Of a stretch of 64,000 bases of DNA, positions 8,251 through 16,461 are shown in pieces. The DNA comes from Phycisphaerae bacterium (lineage in GTDB: Bacteria > Planctomycetota > Phycisphaerae > Phycisphaerales > UBA1924). The position numbers were made by a program, and so were the translations under genes. The notes beneath the pieces are model-generated. The model ran no database searches, was not told where the DNA came from, and was given only the letters and a program-made list of their open reading frames with translations. The stretch is from NCBI GenBank assembly GCA_014192545.1, contig BJHL01000001.1:1-64000 (forward strand), in the 5' to 3' direction. The first letter of the stretch is position 1. Every line of letters begins with the position of its first letter.

Positions 8251-8323
8251 GATGATGTTGAATAATAGTTCGAGAGTACTGCGAGGTTTGTTGCCGCAGT
8301 CGCACACGGTTTTCGTGCGGTAG

Positions 8324-10003
8324 TCAGTGTGAGTTCAACCCAAACGTTCGGACGCCGTCAACATAATCGCGGTGATTCGCGCACCGCGGGCACTTGTTTT
8401 GGCCGCCGAGTTTGCCGCGACTTTCCATCCACTTATGGAACGTACCAAACGCCACCGGCGTGATCGTGGGCTCTTGCATGCCGAAGCCGTCGGTGCGTTT
8501 GGTCGTGTAGTCAACGTTCTGCGTCTTCAGAGAGTTATCAAAAGCCACAGTGAATTTTGCGAGGTCGCCGCCGTCGCGCGTTTCGACGACCAACTCCAAA
8601 CCCGCGCGCCTGCCCTCACCCGGATAGACCGGGCTTGCGGTGAACTCGCCGATCACGACGCCACTCGCGCGAGCGGCATCAGCGACGGCATTCTCTATGT
8701 GCTCGACGATCAAGTTCTCGCCGAAAGCGTTGATGAAGTGCCGATGTCTTCCGACGATGCGCAGTCGGCAGGGGCCGTCGCCGCCACCGCCGCCCAGGTA
8801 AAGCGGCTTGTCGGGCACGTTGTCGAAGACGACGACATCACCCAGCACGTAGCGCCACATGCCGGCACAAGTACTCATGATGACGACGTACTTCTGACCT
8901 TTTTCAACTTCCCAGCACGCGAACGCTGGCGGGTTTGGTTGGTCAATCTGTTCGAGCGGCACAAACTCGTAGAAGTTGAAGATGTCGGTGAGCAGTCGCA
9001 GACCCGGATCGCCTTTGACATCCTGCATCGCGATGAAGCCTTCGCTCGCGGGATACAACTCAACGCGCGCGGGAAAGTCTTCGCCATCGACTGCGCCGGA
9101 CCACATTTGGCGCATGCGCGGATCAAAGGGTGCGTACTTCACGCCGCCGTGGACGAGCAGTTGCATGTTGGGCCACACGTCGCGCAGCGTGTTAACTTTG
9201 CGGCCTTGTTCGCGCGCGAGTTGCACGACTTTTTCAAACAGCACCAATTCCCAACTGCACATGCCGCTGACCATGCGGACGTCTTCATCGAGACATCGCT
9301 TTGCCATCGCTTCGATCTTGCTGGGCCAGTGACTCATGAGCGCGATGTCGGGCCCTGGCAAGTAGATTTGCGTGAGCGGCCAGCGAATGAGGGGCGTGAC
9401 GATGCCTGATAAATCTCCCGTGCGCACGCCGTGCTGGTTGACGTCCATCTTGGTTGTGCCGCCGAGGAAGACGCTCTTGCCGGCAAGCAAGCCCGAAAGC
9501 GAAACGCCGAAGCGCGACGCGTGGCCGAAAATGTCGAGGCTGGCGCGGAAGTTACTTGTGAGCATTTGCTTGCTCACGGGAATGTACTTGTCGCCTGCGG
9601 TAGTGCCGCTGGTTTGGGCGAAGTCTTGCACTTTGCCGGGCCAGAGTACATCGGGCTCGCCACCTTCACGCATGCGCGCGATGAGGTCTTTGCTGGCGTA
9701 CCAATCGGCAATGGGCACGGCGGCGCGATACGCGGCGAGCAGTTCGTGCTGGGGCAGTTCGGCGAGTTTTGCGAAGTCGTGTTGCTTGCCGAAGACGGTG
9801 GCTTTCGCAGCGCGCAACAGCATGCGCAGCTGCGCGAGTTGGATGCCAGCGCTGTTGACTTTCCAATGTTCGATATCGCTGAGTTGGCGAATGCGTCCTG
9901 CGATGTATGCACGCATGCCCAGACCAACGAAGCTGGTCATGCGGAAGCGCGGATTGGAATTTGGTCGCGAGGGGCCGGCGACTGGAGCGGTTGCGGTGGT
10001 CAT
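8324..10003 (-). CDS. GH3-family acyl-adenylating protein
   Basis: 559 aa from the ATG at 10003. The N-terminal region has the GH3 AMP-binding loop FAQTSGTTAGDKYIPVS. Middle motifs include YPASEGF and MWRYVLGDVV, and the C-terminal part has FGENLIVEHIENAV, as in plant auxin-responsive GH3 proteins and their bacterial relatives. GH3 enzymes adenylate a carboxylate and conjugate it to an amino acid; the bacterial substrate is unknown. The C-terminus has a CPRCANHRDYV segment, also usual in bacterial members. It is divergent from the PDZ gene at 10111. Confidence 0.9.
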   Translation of the reverse strand: MTTATAPVAGPSRPNSNPRFRMTSFVGLGMRAYIAGRIRQLSDIEHWKVNSAGIQLAQLRMLLRAAKATVFGKQHDFAKLAELPQHELLAAYRAAVPIADWYASKDLIARMREGGEPDVLWPGKVQDFAQTSGTTAGDKYIPVSKQMLTSNFRASLDIFGHASRFGVSLSGLLAGKSVFLGGTTKMDVNQHGVRTGDLSGIVTPLIRWPLTQIYLPGPDIALMSHWPSKIEAMAKRCLDEDVRMVSGMCSWELVLFEKVVQLAREQGRKVNTLRDVWPNMQLLVHGGVKYAPFDPRMRQMWSGAVDGEDFPARVELYPASEGFIAMQDVKGDPGLRLLTDIFNFYEFVPLEQIDQPNPPAFACWEVEKGQKYVVIMSTCAGMWRYVLGDVVVFDNVPDKPLYLGGGGGDGPCRLRIVGRHRHFINAFGENLIVEHIENAVADAARASGVVIGEFTASPVYPGEGRRAGLELVVETRDGGDLAKFTVAFDNSLKTQNVDYTTKRTDGFGMQEPTITPVAFGTFHKWMESRGKLGGQNKCPRCANHRDYVDGVRTFGLNSH

Positions 10004-10110
10004 ACACCCAAGTATTGCCCGCACAAAACGCCGCAAGCGTGCGATTTTGGACGGTATCGGCCGGTTTGCCGTTTGCTAACGCTCGTGCTTGACGTGCGTT
10101 ACAATGCATC

Positions 10111-11370
10111 ATGCGACTGGCTCCCCTTCGCTCTTTCGGGTTTACCACCACGTTGGCATGTGCCCTCGGATGCGGCGTGACATGTGGCTTGGCACGCGGC
10201 GGTGTTGAGCACGCTGCGTTTGCGCACGCTGACGAGCAGGCATCGAACATCATTAGTGATGCGAAGCTCGCGGCGATGGTGCGCGACATGAACGCGCGCG
10301 AGTGGAAGACGCGCGATGCCGCTCGGCAGGAACTTGCGAATGAATTACTGGGCCCGCTGGCGCAGCTTGAACTGGCGCAGAGCTCGGCGGTTGATCGCAA
10401 TCGGCAGATTGAACTTGCGGACACGATTGCGGCAATCACCCTGCCCAACTTGCGCAAGCTTGAAGCGGCTCTGCAAGATACGACGCTGACACCCGAGCAG
10501 TTTGAGGGCATCTCGAACATCGCGTTCAAGCTTTTTGTTCGCGGGCCGCGCGGAGCGATGGGCGTTTCGTTTGCGGGCAGCCGCAACATCGAGAATGGCG
10601 TGGTGATCGGCAATCCGGTGCCTGGGTTTGATTCGATGCGCGTGTTTCAGGCGGGTGACTCGCTTCGCAAGATTGGCGCGACGATCATCACGAACGATCT
10701 TGAAGCTCGCGTGGCGATTGTGAGCTACGACCCTGGTGACAGCGTGGAAGTTGAATTCATTCGCGCGGGTGAAGTGCGCGTTGACACGGTTCGGCTGGGC
10801 GATTTTGCGAAGCTTCAGAACACGACACGCCCGCTGGATGAAAACACGATGCGGCGTTCGTGGCGGCTGCGCGTTGATCGGCTGCGAAAGCAGCAGCAAG
10901 CATCGATCACGGTTCCGGCGTCGCCCGCGCGTTACAACGCGGCGTTGCAAGCGGAGCGCATCGAGGCGAGCCGGGCGCGGATGGAGCAGAGTCCGACGTT
11001 GCAGGTGGTTGTGACGCCGCTGAATGTTGATGAAGGTGGCAGCCAGCGCAGCATCACGACTCGGCCTGAGGATGATTTCATGCTGGCGACGGATGACAAG
11101 ACGAATCCGAATCGGCAGGCGATTGCGGAGTTGACGCGGCAGATTGGGCAATACGAAGGGGCGATCAAGCAACTTGAAACGCAGCTGCGAGACCAGAATT
11201 TGAATCCGTTTCAACGTGCGGATATGAAGCGTCGGGTTGAACAGTTTCAGCAGTCGATCAATGGGATGAAGGACGAGCGCCGGAAGATTCGCGTGAAGGG
11301 TGTGGAGGCGCTGGGCGAAGAGACGTCGGCGGCGACAGATCCGTTGGATAAGGCGAAGCCGAATAAGTGA
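10111..11370 (+). CDS. secreted PDZ-domain protein with coiled-coil C-terminus
   Basis: 419 aa. A signal peptide is likely at residues 1-42 (basic start, then TTTLACALGCGVTCGLA). A helical region covers 45-125. A PDZ-like domain lies at about 148-235 (GAMGVSFAG, later FQAGDSLRKIGATII and DSVEVEFIRAGEV). The C-terminal 90 residues are rich in Gln/Glu/Lys heptads and probably coiled coil. There is no protease domain, so it is likely a periplasmic scaffold or adaptor. I do not recognise a named family. The next gene downstream, after a hairpin repeat, is also membrane-anchored. Confidence 0.7.
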   Translation: MRLAPLRSFGFTTTLACALGCGVTCGLARGGVEHAAFAHADEQASNIISDAKLAAMVRDMNAREWKTRDAARQELANELLGPLAQLELAQSSAVDRNRQIELADTIAAITLPNLRKLEAALQDTTLTPEQFEGISNIAFKLFVRGPRGAMGVSFAGSRNIENGVVIGNPVPGFDSMRVFQAGDSLRKIGATIITNDLEARVAIVSYDPGDSVEVEFIRAGEVRVDTVRLGDFAKLQNTTRPLDENTMRRSWRLRVDRLRKQQQASITVPASPARYNAALQAERIEASRARMEQSPTLQVVVTPLNVDEGGSQRSITTRPEDDFMLATDDKTNPNRQAIAELTRQIGQYEGAIKQLETQLRDQNLNPFQRADMKRRVEQFQQSINGMKDERRKIRVKGVEALGEETSAATDPLDKAKPNK

Positions 11371-11417
11371 ATGAGGCTGCGGATTTCCTCGAGTTCGTGA
11401 GCAGCGGATTGTTCGAT

Positions 11418-11445
11418 CCGGGCCTTCGCAAAGCCTCAGGCCAGG
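11418..11445 (-). repeat. dispersed hairpin repeat, copy c
   Basis: On the minus strand the stem is CCTGGCCT/AGGCCCGG with loop GAGGCTTTGCGA, in the 260-bp interval between the PDZ gene and the next reading frame. The stem variant is the same as in copy a. A small GTTCGC/GCGAAC palindrome lies at 11574-11587. Nothing else was recognised in the interval. Confidence 0.75.
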
Positions 11446-11630
11446 CGTCGGGGTCGCCCGATACGAGTTTCGATGTGAACTGCGTAACCCACTTAAGCCA
11501 CACTTAGGCGGACGAGTGGTTTGCATTCGTGGTCAGGGCGTGAAAATGCACGTAGCGTGTCCCGATATTACGCGTTCGCGAGCGAACTCGCGCTTTGCAC
11601 GGCTTTTACTCACTTGAGACGAAGACTCGC

Positions 11631-12446
11631 TTGAAACGAACGCCGGTCAACGCGCTGCTTATCGCTGCCGGCAATGCTGCAGCTGTCATCATCGCTCTGG
11701 CGATATTGGCGTGGCTCACGCTGGGGCGGTAGCGCAAGAAGCTGGAGCAGCAGCTTGCGCAGAGCGAACCGATGACGATGATTCCGTTTGATACTTCGGC
11801 GCAGCCGGTCGTGATCGCTGAAACCAAGCCTGAACGCGTGGTGGTGCCGGTGCCGGCGGCGGATGCGCCAGCGATTGTGCGTTCGCTGGCTGATTTTGAG
11901 ATCGCGGGTGATTACGCGGCGGCTTTGAAAGCCACGCTGCGCGATGTGGCGGATTTGAGCGAGAGTGATCGCGAGAAGTTGGTTGCGTGGCTTGAGGCTC
12001 GCAAGGATTCAACGGCATTTCCGACGTTGTTCATGCTCGCGCGGACACATCAGGATGCGGGGCGCGGTGAGGATGCGGCCAAGTGGTACATGGCTGGTTC
12101 GCTGATGGGATTGATCGACGCGGCAAGGTTCGGCGATGGCAGCGCGAGCAACGCGGTACGCGAGGTTGAAGCGCAGTTCAGCGACATCCGTCAGCGGCTG
12201 CGGCAGGATTCGACGCCGCGCGTGCAAGCGGTGACGTTCTCGCTGGAAATTGAAGAACAACTTGCATCGCGGCAGGCGCCACTCTGGATTGCTGCCCGCG
12301 CGCAGTCGGCGGTTGCGGGTGATCCCACGCCGCTGCTGGCTCGTGCGAATTGGGAAGCCAAGGGGAAGAACTATCACGATATGTTCCGCGGATTTGTGGA
12401 GCGCGCGGGGAAGATGTCGGTGGTGGAGCTGGTTTGGGATTTTTGA
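11631..12446 (+). pseudogene. membrane-anchored TPR-like protein interrupted by an in-frame amber stop
   Basis: One reading frame runs from a TTG at 11631 to the stop at 12446, broken only by TAG at 11730-11732. Upstream of the stop it encodes a clear transmembrane anchor (NALLIAAGNAAAVIIALAIL..WLTLGR). Directly after the stop it continues with a juxtamembrane helix (RKKLEQQLAQSEP) and then a helical soluble domain of about 220 aa. The downstream part alone is open from the ATG at 11772 (224 aa) and has a TPR/Sel1-like look (LFMLARTHQDAGRGEDAAKWYM). The sense of the sequence across TAG suggests a recent point mutation, a sequencing error or readthrough. If translation starts at 11772, the product is a soluble remnant without its anchor. 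Confidence 0.6.
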
Positions 12447-12544
12447 TGCGTGCGGGACAGCCAGAACTGGCTATTTTGTAGCACTTTCGAATTGGTGAAA
12501 CTAAACCGGATTGTTTCCCTACAATACCTTGATCTTTGAAAACT

Positions 12545-12896
12545 GGGGCCGAACTGGATTCGACCGGGCAGCGTCAAGTCTTACGTGGCGCGTCGAGGCG
12601 CACGCGGGCCTCGTAAAAAGCGTGCAAAAAAATGTTCAACGAGCCTTCATACGCTCTTGCAGCCTAATAAATACGGTTGCACGATTCTTCGGTAACGCCT
12701 GCTAGGCGAAGAATCGAAGACAGCAGGCTAGCGGAGATCCGAGATCCTCAGGGGTCAAACCGCGAAGCTCTTCTGCGGATAGGACAGTGGAAAGCTTGCG
12801 AGCGTGCGTTCCACTGTTGAGATAAACCACTCGATACACGCGTAGATGCGTATTACTGACTGTCACGGGACCGGGGTTCAATTCCCCGCGGCTCCA
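12545..12896 (+). ncRNA. ssrA: transfer-messenger RNA
   Basis: The 5' end GGGGCCG pairs with the 3' CGGCTCC, and the tRNA-like 3' part has the T-arm GGTTCAATTCC. The CCA end is not encoded. Just before the tag, GGCCTCGTAAAAAGC matches the conserved bacterial tmRNA segment. The tag frame ends ..TAC GCT CTT GCA GCC TAA TAA, giving the proteolysis signal YALAA. By alignment with the E. coli region the resume codon is probably AAC, so the tag would be (A)NEPSYALAA. tmRNA with SmpB rescues stalled ribosomes. A perfect terminator follows. Confidence 0.95.
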
Positions 12897-12910
12897 TTCA
12901 TCTTTTCATC

Positions 12911-12933
12911 AAACCAGCTCACGCTGGTTTTTT
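12911..12933 (+). terminator. terminator of tmRNA
   Basis: AAACCAGC, loop TCAC, GCTGGTTT followed by TTT; the flanking ATC/GAT extends the stem. It starts 15 bp after the tmRNA 3' end. Confidence 0.85.
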
Positions 12934-12996
12934 GATGCGCGGAATTGTCGCGCTGATGCGCGAAGCGATTTCGCGGGTCTTGCCGGGGGGCACATC

Positions 12997-13536
12997 ATGT
13001 CAGACTTTGGCTTTGACGTTGGCATTGAAACGAGCGAGTTTGGCGGCGGCGATGACATAGATTTTGGCGGGGGTTTGGCCGGCTTTCCGCCTGGGCAACG
13101 TGGCAAGGTGATCTTCTCGTGCGTTTTCTTGCTGCTCTTCTCCACTTGCGTCAGTTGTTCAGAGATTCGATATACCTTGTACGGCCAGACAACGCGAGCG
13201 CGCGTGACGAACACGTATACCTATCGCCCGCGCCGAAGCGGCGAGATGCTCAGTGTGCGGTTTCGTTTTTTTGATACGGATCGATCTGAGAGGATCGAGA
13301 GCTTCAGTGTGCCCGTTGATCAGCAAGCCGCTTATGCCAAGGGCACGATCGTTGATGTGCAGTACATCCCGCTTCGGCCTGGCACTGCGAGGAAGGCTGG
13401 AGAATCATTGTGGTGGTGTGCGACGCCGCTTGTGGTTGGCGTGGTTGTCGGCAGCTATCAGGTGTGGCAGGTTGTGGGAGATTTCAAGGTGTATAAGGCT
13501 CGGGAGGCGAAGAGTCTGATGCGGTCATGTCCGTAG
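12997..13536 (+). CDS. DUF3592-like two-pass membrane protein
   Basis: 179 aa. The N-terminal 30 residues are Gly/Asp-rich. Transmembrane helices lie at about 39-57 (VIFSCVFLLLFSTCVSC) and 138-155 (ATPLVVGVVVGSYQVW). The extracytoplasmic part between them has the pattern of DUF3592-type domains (FRFFDTDRSERIESFSVPV, GTIVDVQYIPLRPGTAR). The function is unknown. Its stop overlaps the first ATG of the DoxX-like gene by 10 bp, suggesting coupling. Confidence 0.6.
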   Translation: MSDFGFDVGIETSEFGGGDDIDFGGGLAGFPPGQRGKVIFSCVFLLLFSTCVSCSEIRYTLYGQTTRARVTNTYTYRPRRSGEMLSVRFRFFDTDRSERIESFSVPVDQQAAYAKGTIVDVQYIPLRPGTARKAGESLWWCATPLVVGVVVGSYQVWQVVGDFKVYKAREAKSLMRSCP

Positions 13537-14663
13537 GTTCTTTGAATCTACCATTGCATATGCCTAAGAACATTGGCCCATCTCTTGCGCCGCTGCTGCT
13601 GCGACTTTCGCTGGGGTTGACGTTTGTGTGGGCGGGGCTTGGCAAGATCGAGGCGACGTTTGCGGTGAAGGGTGATCAGGCGGTGTTGTTGGCGTCGATG
13701 GGGGTTGACAAGGTTCGCGCGGCGGCGGCGTCGGGCAAGACGGTGGTACCGCAGGTTCCGGAAGTTTCCAAGCCTGCGCCGACAAAGGACACATCGCCGC
13801 TGCCGGTTGGGCCTAACGCACCTGCGCTTACGCCGCCTTCGCCGCAGCCGGTTGTGCCAAACCCCAATGCGCCTGAGCCGGTGCTCACGCCGACGGACCC
13901 GATGGGGCCGCCTTGGCCGCTTCCGGCTGAGGAGACGCCGGCGAAACCGGCGGCAACGCCGAATCAAGCGCCAAGCCAGGCACCAAGTTCATCGCCACAA
14001 CAACCTCAGCAGCCGGCAGAGCAACCGAATCGCGAGCAAACTCAGCCGGTGACACAGCCGACATCGCCGTCGCCGCAGGCGCGGGCGAGTGGTTCGCTCA
14101 CACTTGCACAGGTGACTGCGCCACCGGTGAGTCCTAATACGGGACAGCCGACGGGCGAGCGCGTGTATGTTGCGAGTGAGTTTCCGGATGACATTCAGGT
14201 GCCGCGCGTGTACAGCCTGGCGATGTTGATTTATCAAGCGGGACATCCGCCCAAAGACGCGGAGAACAAGCCGTTGCAGGCACTGTGGCCTACGCGATTC
14301 TCAGAAGGTGCATGGCCTTTGCGGATTGCATGGACGGTTGCGCTGTGCGAGTTGATCGGCGGGCTTTTTGTGCTGGTGGGGCTACTGACGCGCGTGTCGG
14401 CACTGATGCTTGCTGCGACGATGATCGGGGCGATTTGGCTGACGGAAGTCGGACCGGCGATTCAGGCGGGCAAAGTTGTTTTGGGGTTCATTCCGGATCG
14501 TGATTTCTTCACCATCGACGTGTGGAAGACACTGCTGTGGCAACTTTCGCTGCTGATGTCGGCTGGCGCACTTGCGATGCTAGGGTGCGGCTCGCTGGGG
14601 CTTGATCGGAAGTTCTTCCCGCCGCCGCCGCCGCCGCCGGTGAATCCGAGGGCGTTGATCTGA
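13527..14663 (+). CDS. DoxX-like membrane protein with a long Pro-rich insertion
   Basis: 378 aa; an alternative ATG is at 13560. The first helix (LAPLLLRLSLGLTFVWAGLGKI) is the typical DoxX N-terminus. Normally a short loop follows. Here a Pro/Gln/Ser/Thr-rich stretch of roughly 170 residues (about 70-235) intervenes, and then the remaining DoxX helices appear (LRIAWTVALCELIGGLFVLV, VSALMLAATMIGAIW, LLWQLSLLMSAGALAMLG). The C-terminus is a run of prolines. DoxX-family proteins are four-helix membrane proteins linked to redox and thiol processes. The insertion should be periplasmic and may reach the cell wall. It overlaps the DUF3592-like gene. Confidence 0.75.
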   Translation: MSVGSLNLPLHMPKNIGPSLAPLLLRLSLGLTFVWAGLGKIEATFAVKGDQAVLLASMGVDKVRAAAASGKTVVPQVPEVSKPAPTKDTSPLPVGPNAPALTPPSPQPVVPNPNAPEPVLTPTDPMGPPWPLPAEETPAKPAATPNQAPSQAPSSSPQQPQQPAEQPNREQTQPVTQPTSPSPQARASGSLTLAQVTAPPVSPNTGQPTGERVYVASEFPDDIQVPRVYSLAMLIYQAGHPPKDAENKPLQALWPTRFSEGAWPLRIAWTVALCELIGGLFVLVGLLTRVSALMLAATMIGAIWLTEVGPAIQAGKVVLGFIPDRDFFTIDVWKTLLWQLSLLMSAGALAMLGCGSLGLDRKFFPPPPPPPVNPRALI

Positions 14664-14669
14664 GAAGAA

Positions 14670-14722
14670 GTACCGCAGTACCGCAGTACCGGAGTGCCGG
14701 AGTGCGGAGTGCGGAGTGCGGG
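14670..14722. repeat. short tandem tract (TACCGCAG / GTGCGGA)
   Basis: Tandem TACCGCAG units grade into GTGCCGGA and then GTGCGGA units in the gap between the DoxX-like gene and murE. An in-frame ATG at 14702 lies inside the tract, one reason for preferring the later murE start. Confidence 0.75.
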
Positions 14723-14740
14723 AGACTTCTACCATGCGAC

Positions 14741-16381
14741 ATGCGACTTGGCGAACTTGTCCATGGATTGGATGTGCAACTGGCGGGAGAAGCGGGGCTT
14801 TCGGCCAATCTTCCCGGCGATGTTGCACTCACGCGCATTTGTGACATAACCGAAGACAGCCGAACGGTTTTGCCCGGTTCGCTTTTTATCGCGCGGAGCG
14901 GGCTGAAGTCTGACGGCAAGCAATTTGCGCAAGCCGCGGTGCACGCGGGGGCCGCGGCAATTTTGACGGATGATCGCTCGCTGATTGTTGCGGGCGTGCC
15001 GGTGCTGTTTGCGAAGGACATCCATCTTGCGAGTTCGCTGGCTGCTGAGCGTTTTTATGGCGATGCGTCGCGGCACATGCAGTTGATTGGCGTGACGGGC
15101 ACGAACGGGAAAACGACAACGACATTTCTGTGCTGGCAACTTCTCAATCGCATTGGTACGCGCTGCGGGCTGATTGGCACGGTGATCGTCGATGATGGCG
15201 TTGAAGTTGCAGCGGCGAACATGACGACGCCGCCAGCGATTGAGATCAGTCGAAGTCTGGCGCGGATGCGCGAATGCGCGTGCGATGCCGCGGCGCTTGA
15301 GGTTTCGAGCCATGCGCTGGATCAGAAGCGAGCGGATGCGCTGCGGTTTCGTGCGGCGGTGTTCAGCAATTTGACGGGCGATCATTTGGACTATCACGGC
15401 ACTATGGAGCAGTACGCCGGGGCGAAAGCGAGATTGTTCACGTTGCTGCGTGAGGATGGCCTTGCGGTTATCAACGCGATGGACCCGTGGAGCGAGCGGA
15501 TGGTGCGCGACTGCAAAGCTCGCGTGCTGCGCGTGGGCGTTGTGGAGTCGGGCAAGCATCCGCAACGTTCGCTGGATGCGACGTGCGAAGTGACCAGCCA
15601 CGACATGACAGGTATGGGTTTGCGGCTGCATGGTCCGTGGGGCGAAATCACCGCGAAAACGAGCCTTGTGGGTTTGTACAACGCTTTCAACATTCTGGCT
15701 GCGGTGTGCTGCACGCATGCGTTGGGCGTGGCACACGAGACGATTGCGGTGGGGATTCCGCAACTGACTGCGCCGCCAGGAAGACTGGAGCGCGTAAGCG
15801 CGGTCGATGCGCCAATAAGTGTTTTTGTTGATTACGCGCACAGTGACGACTCGCTTCGCAATGTGCTGAGCGCCGTGGGAAGTGTGATGCCCAATCGCAT
15901 CAGGCCCAGCACGACGTTGGGGCAAGCTGCGGGCACGACAGCGCGGCGTCGAGAAGGCGCGCGGCTGTGCTGCGTTTTCGGCTGCGGGGGCGATCGCGAT
16001 AAGACCAAGCGGCCACGCATGGGACTTGCGGCGAGTGAACTCGCAGATGCGATCGTCGTGACGAGTGACAACCCGCGCACCGAGCGACCCAGTGACATTG
16101 TTGATCAGATTCTTGCGGGCATTCCGCTGCACAAACGCGAGCAGATGATTGTGCAGGTGGATCGCGCGCGAGCGATTCACGCGGCCATTGAGCAGGCACG
16201 CGAGGGGGATGTCATCATCATCGCAGGAAAAGGCCACGAAACCGAGCAGATTTTGCCCGATGGCAAGGGTGGCACTATTCGCACGCACTTTGATGATCGT
16301 GAAGTTGCAAGGGAAGCGCTTGCGGCCCACGGCATACCGATTCTTGCAACTGATAGCACACCGGCGAAACGCAAGAAGTAG
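14741..16381 (+). CDS. murE: UDP-N-acetylmuramoyl-L-alanyl-D-glutamate--2,6-diaminopimelate ligase
   Basis: 546 aa from the ATG at 14741. The Mur-ligase P-loop is VTGTNGKTTTT. The N-terminal domain carries TEDSRTVLPGSLFIA, the central domain has EVSSHALDQKR and FSNLTGDHLDYHGTM, and the C-terminal domain has VDYAHSDDSL and SDNPRTERP. The DNPR motif is characteristic of MurE enzymes that add meso-diaminopimelate. This is the cytoplasmic third amino-acid addition of peptidoglycan synthesis, ATP-dependent. There is a moderately enlarged loop after VMPNRIRPST. It is followed after 80 bp by murF, so a murE-murF unit is likely. Its presence argues that this organism makes peptidoglycan. Confidence 0.96.
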   Translation: MRLGELVHGLDVQLAGEAGLSANLPGDVALTRICDITEDSRTVLPGSLFIARSGLKSDGKQFAQAAVHAGAAAILTDDRSLIVAGVPVLFAKDIHLASSLAAERFYGDASRHMQLIGVTGTNGKTTTTFLCWQLLNRIGTRCGLIGTVIVDDGVEVAAANMTTPPAIEISRSLARMRECACDAAALEVSSHALDQKRADALRFRAAVFSNLTGDHLDYHGTMEQYAGAKARLFTLLREDGLAVINAMDPWSERMVRDCKARVLRVGVVESGKHPQRSLDATCEVTSHDMTGMGLRLHGPWGEITAKTSLVGLYNAFNILAAVCCTHALGVAHETIAVGIPQLTAPPGRLERVSAVDAPISVFVDYAHSDDSLRNVLSAVGSVMPNRIRPSTTLGQAAGTTARRREGARLCCVFGCGGDRDKTKRPRMGLAASELADAIVVTSDNPRTERPSDIVDQILAGIPLHKREQMIVQVDRARAIHAAIEQAREGDVIIIAGKGHETEQILPDGKGGTIRTHFDDREVAREALAAHGIPILATDSTPAKRKK

Positions 16382-16461
16382 ATAGGGTGACGGACAAACG
16401 CAGACACGAAGACTGATCACCACCTTTTCACTCGCACTGCATTCGGCTCTTACGGTGACAC

